Source: Alopecurus myosuroides (taxonomy: Eukaryota; Streptophyta; Magnoliopsida; Poales; Poaceae). Taken from it: a stretch of 64,000 nucleotides of DNA. Position 1 is the stretch's first letter, and the number at the start of each line of letters is the position of its first letter. Position numbers and translations under genes: made by a program. The notes beneath the pieces were generated by a model that saw only the letters and a program-made list of their open reading frames with translations, ran no database searches and was not told where the DNA came from. Where the stretch lies: the NCBI GenBank assembly GCA_028641055.1, contig CM054060.1, positions 163,096,696 to 163,160,695 of the forward strand, in the 5' to 3' direction. Shown in pieces: positions 1 through 11,739 of the stretch.

Positions 1-290
1 GTTGGGAACCCTAGCCCCACTCAGTCCAGCCGTCGCACCAGACCTAGCAGTCTGCCGTCGGAGCTCCTCCTTGTACGTGTGGATACCGGCAGAGGTGCTG
101 TATGTTCAGCACTTCGACGTTCGAGGGATTGGATCGGCCGGACTGGATCGTGGGACTGCACTGCCCCGACGCGCTTCACCGATAATCCGCAACCGCGCGT
201 CTAGTGGTAATCATCGTGGCCTTCTACCTCGGCTAGATCTTGGGAGTACCGCGTAGGAAAAGTTTTCGTTTATCTCTACGCGTCCCAACA
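1..290 (+). repeat. 5' LTR of Copia 1 (3' portion only)
   Basis: This segment equals the last 290 bases of the 3' LTR except for T/C differences near 88 and 104. It ends in CCCAACA directly before the primer binding site. About 1040 bases of the LTR lie outside the window. Confidence 0.96.
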
Positions 291-291
291 G

Positions 292-303
292 TGGTATCAG
301 AGC
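292..303 (+). other. Primer binding site (initiator tRNA-Met type)
   Basis: TGGTATCAGAGC lies one base after the LTR end. It is the standard complement of the 3' end of initiator tRNA-Met used to prime minus-strand DNA synthesis in plant Copia elements. Confidence 0.95.
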
Positions 304-1538
304 GGTAGCTTCTGGTATTAGGCCCGAGATCCGTACATATATGATATGTAGTTAGCGTTAGATGTGATCTAATTGCTGTTTTGGTGGTCGGTCTATGAGA
401 TAGATCGGTTTTGTACAGGGTTGATTGGATCAATCGTACTCGGGGTTAATGGATGATCTGGTTTCCGTGATCATACTGCTAAGGTCGTGGAACAACTTAC
501 CCCTACCGGTCGGTTTCCGCCATCGGGGTATACCGTGACACATAAATCCAGTTGCGGTGATCGAAGATCAAAGAGTTTGGTCGAATCGGAATACGGATCA
601 GATTCGGGTAAAATCGTAGCGCCTTAGATGTCGTTGCGAGTTTCACAACGCCGGTAGATATCGTATCTATGCATAACTTGTTTTTGCAGGAAGTTATGAA
701 TGGTATGGCTTATGTGCATATGATGTGTGTAATCCATACATGATCTGCGTATCATGTTTTTGTCAGCCGGCTGGAGCCTAGGTGCTGTCATTTTATTGTA
801 TACCGGCCTGCGTGTCGGATTCTCTATGTAAATTTTGATTTACTAGCTAGTGTAGCTTGTTGGAGAACCCGGAAGGCATGCAAGTCGATGTACAAGTCGG
901 CTACATGGAGCAAGATGGCACGTGACAAGAGTTGGCACGAGCTGACTTGCAAGCTTCGTGGAGATGGAGATCACCATGAAGAGAGCCATACCATTTCACA
1001 TTATAATTGCTTTATTTGTGTTATTGTTATGTCTCTATTTACCTCTATTTAGATAGTTGGTAGATTCTTTAATCCCTCAAAGAAGGTCTAGTCGGTCGCC
1101 CCGCCAGTGCTGCACCATCACAAGTCGGACATTCTTGGTAGTGGGCTCATAAAATTGAGGTGCTACCAATTCTTTCCGGTTAGGTGGGTTTGAGTCGGAC
1201 TCTTACAAGCAGAAGCACTTGGTAATCTAGACGAGTCCATCACAACGGTTGTGGGGCTCGGGGCGAGGTAGGTTGGGAGCCGGGGCATGTGATGTCACCC
1301 AACTAATAGGAGTCGTATTGGATACGATTGGCAAGGTGTTGCCTACCTAGATCACTTGACGGCTAGCGGTGATGCTAAAGCTCACTAGTCGGCTTGCTTA
1401 TTTAGGATCTTGAATCACTTAGCAACCATCGGAGGGATGTTGGTTCTAGTGGGAGCATAAGTATTAAAGCGTTTAATATGCCTGCTCTTTTATGAATACA
1501 TGTCTTAAGTGTTTTTGCGTATTTTCTGTTGTAGAACA
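304..1538 (+). other. Untranslated leader of Copia 1
   Basis: About 1.2 kb lies between the primer binding site and the gag start codon, with no long reading frame. It should hold packaging and dimerisation signals, which I cannot locate by eye. The last bases before the start codon (TTCTGTTGTAG then AACAATGG) look like a splice acceptor, so a spliced subgenomic gag RNA is possible but unproven. Confidence 0.7.
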
Positions 1539-4500
1539 ATGGCACCTAGCAACCTTCCTCAGTTGTCCGCGTTTGCGTTGAGGTCAATCCTAGAGAAAGA
1601 TAAGCTTAATGGAACTAATTTCACCAACTGGTATCGTAATCTGAGGATAGTCCTCAAGCATGACAAGAAAGAACATGTTCTAGAAACTCCACTTCCAGAT
1701 GAGCCTGATGACGATGCGACTGTCGCAGTCACGAATGCCTACCGTAAGACTAGAGATGAGTCTACGGAGATTAGCTGTCTTATGCTTGCACACATGGAAC
1801 CGGACTTGCAGCAGCAGTTCGAGAATGTTGAGGCCTACGATATGATCGAAAACCTCAAAAGTATGTTCCAGGCTCAAGCAAAGACTGAGAGGTATCAAGT
1901 CTCTCAAGCTTTGCTTGGCTGTAAGCTGAAAGACGGCGATCCACTGAGTCCGCATGTAATCAAGATGATTGGTTACATACAGTCTTTGGATCAGCTGGAC
2001 TTCCCAATTAACGAAGAGTTCGCTACTGATATAATTCTGAACTCTCTTCCTAGTGCGTATGGTTCGTTCATCTCGAACTACCATATGCATGGTATGGATA
2101 AGAGTATCACTGAATTACATGGGATGCTCAAAACGGCAGAGGCTGATATCAAGAAATGCACCAGTCAAGTGTTGATGGTGCAGAATAAGGCTAAGTTTAA
2201 GAAGAGTTCTTGGACTAAGAAGAAGAAGGATAAGTCAGGAGGTAGCACCCATGGCCCTGTCCAGAGTGCTCCCTCAAAGACTAAACCTTCTCCTACAGCC
2301 GAAGCCAACTGCTTCTATTGCAAGCAAGATGGCCACTGGAAGAGGAACTGCACCAAGTATTTGGCTGACAGAGCCAAGAGTGGAGGTGTGACTTCCAACT
2401 CAGGTACGCTTGTGTGCAATGTTATAGACATTTATCTTGCTGATGCGCCTAATAGTTCTTGGGTATATGATACCGGATCAGTTATTCACATATGCAACTC
2501 GTTGCAGGGACTGGTAAGAACTAGGAACGTGGCAAGAGGAGAGGTTGACATTCGGGTCGGCAACAAGGCGAGAGTCGCTGCGTTGGAAGTCGGCACGATG
2601 CAACTTCATTTACCTTCAGGATTTATTTTGGAACTAAATAATTGTTATTATGTTCCAGCGCTTAGTCGAAACATTATTTCCGCCTCATGTTTGATGAAAC
2701 AAGGTTATGAGTCGAATATTAAGAATAATGGTTGTTCTTTATATTTGAAAGATATGTTTCATGGCTTTGCACCCGTTCAGAACGGGTTATTTATTTTAAA
2801 TCTTGATAGTGAATCAGTCTATAACATAAATGTTAAAAGGTTGAAACCAAATGATCTGAATATGACTTACTTTTGGCACTGTCGGCTTGGTCATATAAGT
2901 TGGAAGCGCATGAAGAAGCTCCATGATGATGGACTTCTAACTTCGTTTGACTTAGAGTCATTCGAGACATGCGAATCATGCCTACTAGGCAAGATGACCA
3001 AGACACCTTTTGCAAGGAGTTGTGAAAGGGCGTCCGACTTGTTGGAACTAATACATAGTGATGTATGTGGACCAATGAGCACGACAGCTAGAGGTGGTTA
3101 TGAGTACTTCATTACCTTCACTGATGATTTGAGTAGGTATGGATATATCTATTTAATGAAACACAAGTCGGAAGCCTTTGAAAAGTTCAAGGAATTCCAG
3201 AGTGAGGTACAAAATCAACTCGGCAAGAAAATAAAGTTTCTACGGTCGGACCGTGGGGGCGAGTACATGAGCCATGAGTTTGATGACCATCTAAAGAGTT
3301 GTGGAATAGTTCCTCAACTCACTCCGCCGGGTACACCGCAGAGAAACGGTGTATCGGAACGGAGAAATCAGACCTTGTTGGACATGGTACGATCAATGAT
3401 GAGTCGGACAGATCTACCTTTATCATTTTGGGGTTATTGTCTAGAAACTGCAGCTTTCACACTAAACAGAGTACCATCAAAGTCAGTAGAGAAGACACCA
3501 CATGAGATGTGGACGGGCAAAAAGCCAAGTTTGTCTTTTCTTAAGATTTGGGGTTGTGAGGTATTTGTCAAGCGACTTCAGTCGGACAAGCTCACGCCCA
3601 AGTCGGATAAGTGTATTTTCGTGGGGTATCCGAGGGAAACCTTAGGGTACTACTTCTACAACCGGGAAGAGGGCAAAGTGTTTGTCGCTCGGAATGGTGT
3701 CTTCCTTGAGAAAGAGTTTCTCAGTCGGGAAGTCAGTGGGAGCACGGTGCAACTCGAAGAAATTCGAGAGGAACCAGCTAGGGGCGAGTCGGCAATGGCC
3801 TTGGAGGCTGAGCCGGTCGTGGTACCTACACCGGTTACAGCACCTGAACCTCGGAGATCTGCCAGATTACAGAGTGCTCGAGATGTTTTACTGTTAGACA
3901 GTAATGAGCCGGCAACTTATTCGGAAGCGATGGTGGGATCTGATTCCGAGTCATGGCTTGGAGCCATGAGATCCGAGTTAAAGTCCATGGATGAAAACCA
4001 AGTTTGGAATTTGGTTGATCTGCCTGACGGTGCAAGACCCGTCGAGTGCAAATGGGTCTTTAAGAAGAAAATTGATATGGATGGAAATATTTCCGTCTAT
4101 AAAGCACGACTTGTCGCGAAGGGGTTCCGACAAGTTCAAGGAGTTGACTACGACGAGACCTTCTCGCCCGTAGCGATGCTTAAATCAATTCGGATCATGT
4201 TAGCCATAGCAGCCTATTTCGACTATGAGATATGGCAGATGGATGTCAAGACGGCTTTCCTTAATGGAAATTTAACTGAGGACGTGTATATGATATAGCC
4301 CGAAGGTTTTGTCGATCCGGCTAATGCCGACAAGGTATGCAAACTTCAGAAATCCATTTATGGGTTGAAGCAAGCATCTCGGAGTTGGAACATTCGCTTT
4401 GATGAGGTAGTCAAATCGTTTGGCTTCATCAAGAGCGATCACGATTCTTGTTTATACAAGAAGTTTAGTGGGAGCAAAGTGAACTTTCTAATCTTATATG

Positions 4501-5480
4501 TGGATGACATATTACTGATTGGAAATGATGTCATGATGTTGCAAGAAACCAAAGAGTCATTGGAAAGGAGTTTCTCAATGAAGGATTTGGGTGAGGCAAC
4601 TTACATATTAGGAATCAGGATCTATAGAGATAGATCAAGGCGGCTCATTGGATTGAGTCAGAGTACTTATCTGGACAAGGTTTTGAAGAAATTCAAAATG
4701 GAAGAGTCCAAGAAGGGATTCTTACCGATGTCCCATGGCATAAAACTTAGCAAGACTCAGTGTCCTTCGACAACTGATGAGCGAAGTCGGATGAGTGTGA
4801 TCCCGTATGCTTCGGCAATCGGATCCATCATGTATGCCATGATTTGTACTAGGCCAGATGTTTCCTATGCTCTAAGTGTTACGAGCAGATACCAGGCTGA
4901 CCCTGGCGAAGCCCACTAGGCAGCGGTTAAAAACATTCTTAAGTATTTGAGAAATACTAAGGAAATGTTCCTAGTTTATGGAGGTGATGAGGAATTCAGT
5001 GTAAAGGGTTACACGGATGCGAGTTATCTCACCGACTCAGATGATTCTCGTTCGCAATCTGGATACGTGTTCGTGATGAACGGAGGGGCTGTGAGCTGGA
5101 AGAGTTCCAAGCAAGATACGGTGTCTGCATCTACAACAGAGGCTGAGTATATTGCTGCCTCAGAGGCGGCAAAGGAAGCTGTTTGGATCAGGAACCTCCT
5201 GATTGATCTTGGTGTGGTTCAGGGCGCGTCTAATCCTTTGGACGTATATTGTGACAACAATGGTGCTATTGCACAAGCCAAGGAACCTAGACAACACTAG
5301 AAGAACAAACATATACTCATGCGGTACCACCTCATTCGCCAGTTTTTCGAACAAGGTGATATCAAGTTATGCAAAGTACACACGGATGCAAACATTGCAG
5401 ATCCGTTGACAAAGGCGCTACCACAGCCTAAGCATGAGGCGCACACGATAGGCATGGGCATTCGATGCCTAGGCATATGA
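1539..5480 (+). pseudogene. Copia 1 gag-pol polyprotein with three in-frame stop codons
   Basis: One frame runs from the ATG at 1539 to a natural TGA at 5478-5480, interrupted only by TAG at 4296-4298, 4917-4919 and 5298-5300. Domains in order: gag; CCHC knuckle (CFYCKQDGHWKRNC) near 2310-2350; aspartic protease reduced to a DTGS motif near 2470; integrase with HCRLGH and CESC zinc residues near 2880-2990 and DDE-type core near 3060-3370; reverse transcriptase with YVDD near 4497-4508; RNase H with TEAEYI near 5130-5160. A GTG-initiated frame begins upstream at 1509, but the ATG in good context (AACAATGG) is the likelier start. There are no frameshifts. The stops remove RNase H and half of reverse transcriptase, so the copy cannot make full pol. 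Gag, protease and integrase could still be translated. Confidence 0.93.
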
Positions 5481-5504
5481 TGCCAGGATGATTGATTCTA
5501 GTGC

Positions 5505-5515
5505 AAGTGGGAGAC
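5505..5515 (+). other. Polypurine tract of Copia 1
   Basis: AAGTGGGAGAC directly precedes the TGTTGGGAA start of the 3' LTR. It is the usual plus-strand primer site of BARE-like Copia elements. Confidence 0.9.
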
Positions 5516-6845
5516 TGTTGGGAATATGCCCTAGAGGCAATCATGTATGATGAAATTCCCACTGTATTCATAAAGTTATTAAGTTGTCCTTGTTTTGAAC
5601 ATCTGATATATGTCATTGAATATGTGATTCGATTGTGGAACTATATATTCATGTTGTTCATACTAGATTGTCCTTGGTCATTTAGGTTGTGCTGGACACA
5701 CACCCTAGACTAATGTGAGTGTTGGCTGATGACACGGTTCCACTTGTCATGGGCATGGTGATGCCATTCCAACGTTCACGGACTTGGCTAAAGAGTTTAG
5801 CAAGTCGGACTGACCCACATTGAGATGCAACGATCAAGTCGTCATTTGCATATATCAATCAATGTAATCCTTAGACCTGAGGTTGTCGCACAATCCGAGT
5901 TGTGGATCACCGACTTAGGTTCTGTCAAACGTTGTTCTGTGACAAGGCAACTATAAAGGCAGAGTTCGGGTCGAATGAGAAGCAAGCTGCGTGATGTGGA
6001 TAATCAAGATGGGATTTTGCCCCTCCGAATGGAGAGATATTCTCTGGGCCCTCTCGAGTGATATGATTCAGGAAGCATGGCCATGCGCGACTCAGTTAAG
6101 TGTTAACTATGTCGGTTGACTAAGAGTTAGTCAGATGAATCACATGTCACAGATCGAGAAGAGAGTTGAGCTATTTAAGGGATGACGATAAATCGCCTAT
6201 AGCTCGACAAGGTATATCGTGAGGCAAAAGGGACTAAGATGAATATCACATTGAAAGGTATGTCTTCATGACTCAATGGTACTTTGGAGTCGGCACGTTC
6301 TGCTAGGAGCCGCTACCGATTGATCGATTGGGAGTTGGACTCCAATCGTGTCCAAGTCGCCATGAGCCTGCAGGGTCGCACACTTAAGAGCGGGAGCAAG
6401 TATTGGTTGGGTTGGACCCGAACAGGAAATGGACTGAGTTAGTGAGTCGGACTCACAGAGGGAATGGGCCACAAGTGTTGTGCAGCCCATTACCATACGC
6501 TATATAAAGAGGGGCACAGGTTGCCCAGCGGGCACGTTAGTCCACTCTCCCATGCGTTGGGAACCCTAGCCCCACTCAGTCCAGCCGTCGCACCAGACCT
6601 AGCAGTCTGCCGTCGGAGCTCCTCCTCGTACGTGTGGATACCGGCAGAGGTGCTGTACGTTCAGCACTTCGACGTTCGAGGGATTGGATCGGCCGGACTG
6701 GATCGTGGGACTGCACTGCCCCGACGCGCTTCACCGATAATCCGCAACCGCGCGTCTAGTGGTAATCATCGTGGCCTTCTACCTCGGCTAGATCTTGGGA
6801 GTACCGCGTAGGAAAAGTTTTCGTTTATCTCTACGCGTCCCAACA
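5516..6845 (+). repeat. 3' LTR of Copia 1 (complete, 1330 bp)
   Basis: It begins TGTTGGGAATATGCCCTAG and ends CCCAACA, with TG...CA termini. The opening resembles BARE1/WIS/Angela LTRs. It contains a TATA box at 6501 and a GC-richer transcribed part near its end. Confidence 0.95.
6501..6508 (+). promoter_or_regulatory. LTR TATA box of Copia 1
   Basis: TATATAAA lies about 340 bases before the LTR end. In the 5' LTR the equivalent site (outside the window) would drive the genomic RNA. Confidence 0.75.
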
Positions 6846-9250
6846 CGTAGGCCAGTAGAAGCCGTGTCGCACCGCCTTCCCGGCCAGGGCCCGGGGAGCG
6901 ACATGGTGGGAGCACATCCCTCGATGGATGTCAGCCAACAACTCCACTCCTTCTTCACGGGGGATGCATCTGAGCAGTATCCCATTCGCTCGTCGCTGAT
7001 GGAGCTCCCCATCGACCAACACATACATCTTGGCCTTCCAGGCAATGCGCTCAGCACACCCGTTGTCGTCCGGTAGCTCTCGGCCTTGCAAAAACTTCAT
7101 GATGTCCTCTGCCCAGGACGAAACCCCTAGGAAGGTGGCCAGGACCTCCCTCCCGAGGAGGGATGTCCCGGCAGACCTCTCTGGAACGAACACCCTAGGG
7201 AGAATTGCCCTAGGGCTTCGGTCGACCGTTGGCTGCGTTAGCCACTCGAGAAACACCCCCGGAGGGATCGGCTCCTGCCGGGCCGCTATCTTGGAGAGCT
7301 CGTAGAGGATGGAGTTGTCCGCTCGGGGGACGTGCTCCATCTGAATTCCCTTAAACTTGAGCTCCATCTTCCGTACTTCCTCCATGTATGCCCTCATGTG
7401 AGGACGGTCATAATCCTTGAGAACTTGGTTGATGACGAGTTGAGAATCGCGTCGCACCACCAACCTCTGAATACCCAAGCCCGCCGCCGCCCTCAGGCCA
7501 GCCAGCAGGCCCTCATACTCTGCCACATTATTGGAGGCCTTCCCCCTACCAAAGTCCAGCTGCACTACATACTTAAGGCACTCCCTGGATAGGGAAACAA
7601 TTAGTATGCCAGCCCCGACACTTTCATAGGAGAAGGCTCCATCAAAGTGCATCACCCAATGGTTGGGGTCTTCCCTCCCTGGGAGAGCGGAGTGAGTCTC
7701 CGGCTCCTCCATAGGGGTAGGGGTCCACTTCGGCCATTTGGAGAGGAACTTAGCCAATGCCTTGCTCTTGATAGTCCAGTCGTTTTCGAATCGGATGTCG
7801 CAGTGGGAAAACTCCACCGAACACTCGGTGACCCAGCTGGGGGCGTGGGCGTTAGTCAACACACGCTGCCGAGGGTATGACAATCGCATCGTGATCGGAT
7901 GAGCCTCGAAGTAGTGGCGCAGCTTCCTCGCAGCCAGAACCACTCCAAGCAGGATTTTCTGTATCTTGGGGTACCGCTCCCGGGAATCAGGAGCACCGAG
8001 CTCACATAATACACCGGAAGTTGCACCCGGTGGGGTTTACCGGCTCCTCCGGCCATCCCCGCCCTCTTGTCTTCAGGGTAGGCCTGGTACCGTTCCGCTA
8101 CCAAGAGACCACTCATTGTCTGGTTTGTGGCAGCTATGTAGAGGAAGAAGGGTTCTGCCTCTCGAGGAGCCACCAGCACGGGCGACATTGATAGGTATCG
8201 CTTTAGGTCTTGCAGCGTGGTTTGGGCTTCCGGGGTCTATTGGAAAGGACTCGTTTTCTTAAGCAGCTTGAAAAGGGGCAAGGCGCGCTCGCCTAGCCGA
8301 GAGATGAAGCGCCAGAGTGCGGTGAGGCACCCGTTAAGCCGATGGATGTCTTTAATCCATCGGGGGACTTGTATGGATTCAATGGCTTTGATCTTGTCAG
8401 GGTTGGCCTCGATTCCCCGGTGGGATACCAGGTAACCGAGCAACCTTCTTGAGGGTACACCAAAGGTACACTTGGTCGGGTTGAGCTTCAGGTTTATCTT
8501 GCGCAGGTTGTTGAAGGTTTCTTGCAGATATCTGATGAGATATTTTCCCTTCCGAGTCTTCACAATGATGTCGTCGATGTAGGCGTCGATGTTTCGTCCC
8601 ATCTGGGAGCCTAGGCAGACCCTTATGGCCCGCTAGGAAGTAGCCCGGCGTTCTTCAATACGAACGACATGCTGGTGAAGTAAAAGCACCCTTCAGGCAT
8701 GAGGAACATCGTCTTCTCCTCATCCTCCTTAGCCAACTTGATTTAGTGGTATCCAGAGAAGGCGTCCAAGAAGTAGAGGAGGTCACACCAAGCCGTAGAA
8801 TCCACGATCTAGTTGATCCTAGGATGCGAAAACGGATCCTTAGGACATCGTGGTTTAGATCTGTGAAATCCACACACAACCGTTTGGATCCATTTCGGGT
8901 GAAGAACTTCTCGGATAGCTTGCGCCACCTTCAGTTTGTGGACTTGCGCCACGATGAAATCTTGGTGGTCCTGGGCCTGCTGGCGCGCCTTCTGCTTGAC
9001 AGGCCGCGCGTCCGGCCTCACGGCCAGGTGATGTTCGATGATGATGCGTGGTATGCCTGGGAGGCTGGGAGGTCTGTCGGATCCCACGCGAAGATGTCAA
9101 CATTTTCCCGAAGGAACCCCACGAGCTCCCTTTGATGTCCAAAGGAGAGGTGGGCTCTGATGGTTGGTTCAACGAGCATCGTCCCCAAGGGAGACCAGCT
9201 GCGTGAGCTGGGGTTCATCCTGGAACTTGCAATTTCGCATCCCCGTCCCA
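6846..9250 (-). pseudogene. Gypsy T pol remnant: RT, RNase H, additional RNase H, integrase start
   Basis: Read on the minus strand, the N-terminal RT segment (FLRENVDIFAWDPTDLP, MCVDFTDLN) spans 9200-8850 in shifting frames. The RT catalytic YIDD box lies near 8575-8590. The RT-linked RNase H is at 8190-7860. A second, archaeal-type RNase H follows (HFDGAF near 7650, SNNVAEYEGLLAGL near 7520), then the integrase zinc-binding region ending FYWPT at the Copia 1 junction. The 7943-6846 stretch is one open frame. Upstream parts carry several frameshifts and stops. The extra RNase H is characteristic of the Tat lineage. The copy is non-functional. Confidence 0.85.
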
Positions 9251-9694
9251 AGCCCGGAATCGAGATCTTTACTCCAGGGCTGGGTCATGTCGGGAGAGGG
9301 AGGGCACCTGCCTCCCCCGAAGGGTGCATGGTTTGGGGCTGACAGTTGAGACTTACGGCGCCCCGCGCCCTGGTCTGCATTTTTGGGGACCGGAATGCCG
9401 TGGCTGGCGGACCCCTCTCCTTGGGCACATAGATATAGCGTCCCTGGCGCCGGAGACCTCGCGGTTTCCAGCAGGGAGACCATCCTCAGGTGCCGCTTCA
9501 TGTAGGTTGATGTTTCACCCGGGGTGGAAAATCCATCACGGCGCTGGCGATAGCCAAGGCCTCAGAAGGACCGTGTGCGCCGGGTGGTGCCTCTACCTCC
9601 ATAAGCTCATCTCGGGATCCTTCCTCCCCTTTCATTGCAGCGGTAGGGGAGGATGCTCTCCAATGTTGCAGGGAATCAGATCTGGCGCGCCAGA
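9251..9694 (-). other. 5' internal region of Gypsy T with probable primer binding site, gag/protease missing
   Basis: The palindromic TCTGGCGCGCCAGA at 9681-9694 abuts the LTR end. GGCGCGCC-type sequence is common at the start of Gypsy internal regions, so I take it as the primer site, though I cannot name the tRNA. The rest is GC-rich with no recognisable gag or protease. A 3 kb gag-protease segment would normally lie here, so an internal deletion is inferred. Confidence 0.6.
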
Positions 9695-10404
9695 TGTCGT
9701 GTGTCGAAACACGGACATTGGGAGTGACTGACGTCCAGCTCCCTGATTTGTTCGGTAGTGGGGTGCGGGACGGACCTTCCTCCCTCCCTAATGACGAATG
9801 ACGAAGGCTCGAAACACAGAGACACAAGATTTTACCCAGGTCTAGGCCATCGTGAGATGGATCCCTACGTCCTACATGTCTGATCTGGAATTATGAGATG
9901 GTGAAGGTGGCTACAGGGTGAATAGAGGTTCTTAGTCATCTCGGGACATGGTATCTCCCGAGTCAGCTCTCTACTCCAGCTTTCTATCTTTTTTCCTCTC
10001 TACTATTGTATGTGTCCTCTCCTCCTCTTTTCGGATGGTGTCTCCTTTTATATTCAAGGGACACCACACGTGTACGATTTGCATGAGCTCCGGGTGTGTG
10101 GACACGCGCCAACTATAGGGGACACATGGCACTAAAGTTCCGCCACTGGGCTACAACTCTCTTGGGAGCTCCTGCCCACTTGCCACGCCCCCGCGGTACT
10201 CTAGCGTCATCCCGCCTCATCTCCACATGGGGATCTATGGGCCCCAATGGCAGCGTCCCAGGTGGGTTCCAGGCAGACACGCCCGCCCTGGGATACCTCC
10301 TCTCCTTTAGTCGGGCCCGCTTGGCCCGTTGGACGTTCTCCCTGCTAGGTGGGCTCACTTATTCCTCGATCTCTAACGCCCCCGTGCGGGTGGTGTCGAC
10401 AACA
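9695..10404 (-). repeat. 5' LTR of Gypsy T (about 710 bp)
   Basis: On the minus strand it starts TGTTGTCGACACC (at 10404) and ends ...CACACGACA (at 9695) next to the primer region. Its partner lies outside the window, so the ends are inferred from TG...CA and short terminal inverted similarity. It contains TTTTACCCAGGT-like sequence typical of Gypsy LTRs. Confidence 0.7.
10045..10052 (-). promoter_or_regulatory. LTR TATA box of Gypsy T
   Basis: On the minus strand this reads TATAAAAG in an AT-rich patch inside a GC-rich LTR, at the expected mid-LTR position. Confidence 0.55.
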
Positions 10405-11698
10405 AATATGAGGAAAATAGGACTGGGGGGCATAGGTTCACTAGTGTGTCTTTCCAAAGCAAACAAACATGTTGGGTAAACAAATTATAGCTCGACAATT
10501 GACAAATCATGAACGCATAACCATACTATTATGACGAGATATAGTTCAAGGGTTCTAACATTGTAGGCATTACATCAAGGCATATGGACCACTATCCAGC
10601 ATGCATCCATATCTAGAAGTCCACCTCAAGAAAGCTATCCAGCAAATCTCTCTGGTATTAAGTTACAGCAACGAAGTGATTGCTTTGTGTGCAGCAGACA
10701 AATGCATTAAGAAAAATATGTAATGTAATCAGTGGTCCTCGTCCGTAGACAAGAGAAACGCTGTTTTCTCCCTATTAGCAACATCACATCCCCTATTCGT
10801 CACGTTTCTGTCAGTCGAGCACAGGTGTAAGGGAGGCATTAACCTACCATGAAGCATATAAACCCTCTCTTGGAGGTGAAAACAACTACGTGGCCAAGGT
10901 AATCATAAACATTGGAAAGCATTGCAAGACAAGATTAAAACTCCCTACAAATATAAGTGAAGCATCTCAGATTGACATGAACAAAATAATCATAATCTCA
11001 TGGTTCATCATATCCCAGCAAACAGAACATGCACAATTACATAACGGTGGTCTCGATCATGTGAGGCAGCTCACGAGACTCTAAACATGGAGGCATAGGG
11101 GAGAGGACAACCATCTAGCTACTGCTATGGACCCGTAGTCCCGAGATAAACTACTCACGCATCTGTCCAGAGGCGACCATGGTGATGTAGAGGCCTCCAA
11201 TGACGATTCCTCTCTCCGACAGGGTGCCGAAACAGGGATACAGAAGCCCTAGATTGGACTTTCGAGGTGACGACGCCTATTTGTATGTTTCGTGAAAAAT
11301 AACCCCGTCCCCGACGTTTTTAGGGTAAAAGGTAGTTTATAGGCTAAGAGGCACTAGGGGCGGTGGCCAGGGGTGCCAGGGGCCCACCAGGTGCGGCCTA
11401 GGGTGGAGCCGCACCCGGCACCCCCTGGGGCCCCCCTCCGGATCTTCTTTGGACTTTGTCTCCGTTCCGATTAAAAAATGATCTATGTGTATTTTCAGCC
11501 CTTTCCGAGAATATTTCCTTAAGAACTTTTCTGAAATAGAAAAACGGCAGAAAACAACAACTGGCCTGGGGCATCTTGTTAATAGGTTAGTCAGTGAAAA
11601 CATCCGGTAAACAAAAGAAAACATGTGGAAAACAAAAGGTATTGGGTAGAAAACAAGCATGGAGCATAACAAATTATAGATACGTTTGCAACGTATCA
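10405..11698 (-). repeat. Truncated TGATACGT-type LTR 'C'
   Basis: The right end reads GATACGTTTGCAACGTATCA, the reverse of a TGATACGT LTR start. The body shares blocks with the LTRs of element B, such as GTTGGGTAAACAAATTA near 10472 and CTACTGCTATGGACCCGTAG near 11119. Roughly 400 bases of the distal end present in B are absent, cut off where Gypsy T begins. The simplest reading is that T inserted into this LTR and the missing part lies beyond T's other end, left of the window. Confidence 0.75.
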
Positions 11699-11739
11699 AC
11701 CGTCGGCTGCTGCTAATCGTTCATACAACATCACTCATT

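Larger units (their letters stand above)
1..6845 (+). mobile_element. Copia LTR retrotransposon 1 (BARE1/WIS/Angela-like), 5' end cut by window edge
   Basis: The element has, in order, the last 290 bases of a 5' LTR, a tRNA-Met type primer binding site, a leader, gag-pol in the Copia order (protease, integrase, reverse transcriptase, RNase H), a polypurine tract and a complete 1330-base 3' LTR. The 290 bases of 5' LTR match bases 6556-6845 with two differences by eye, so the insertion is recent. It lies in the integrase region of an older Gypsy element on the opposite strand. The 3' flank starts CGTAG; the matching 5' duplication would lie left of the window. Confidence 0.95.
6846..10404 (-). 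mobile_element. Tat-type Gypsy retrotransposon 'T', decayed, split by Copia 1
   Basis: On the minus strand there is a 5' LTR (9695-10404), a GC-rich primer binding region, then reverse transcriptase, RNase H, a second RNase H-like domain and the start of integrase, where Copia 1 is inserted. The rest of integrase and the 3' LTR must lie left of the window. Only about 450 bases separate the primer site from reverse transcriptase, so gag and protease appear deleted. Confidence 0.85.

Noticed and set aside
6831..7076. Short plus-strand frames overlapping the T integrase and RNase H region
   Set aside because: They are shadows of the minus-strand pol frame, which has clear RNase H and integrase motifs.
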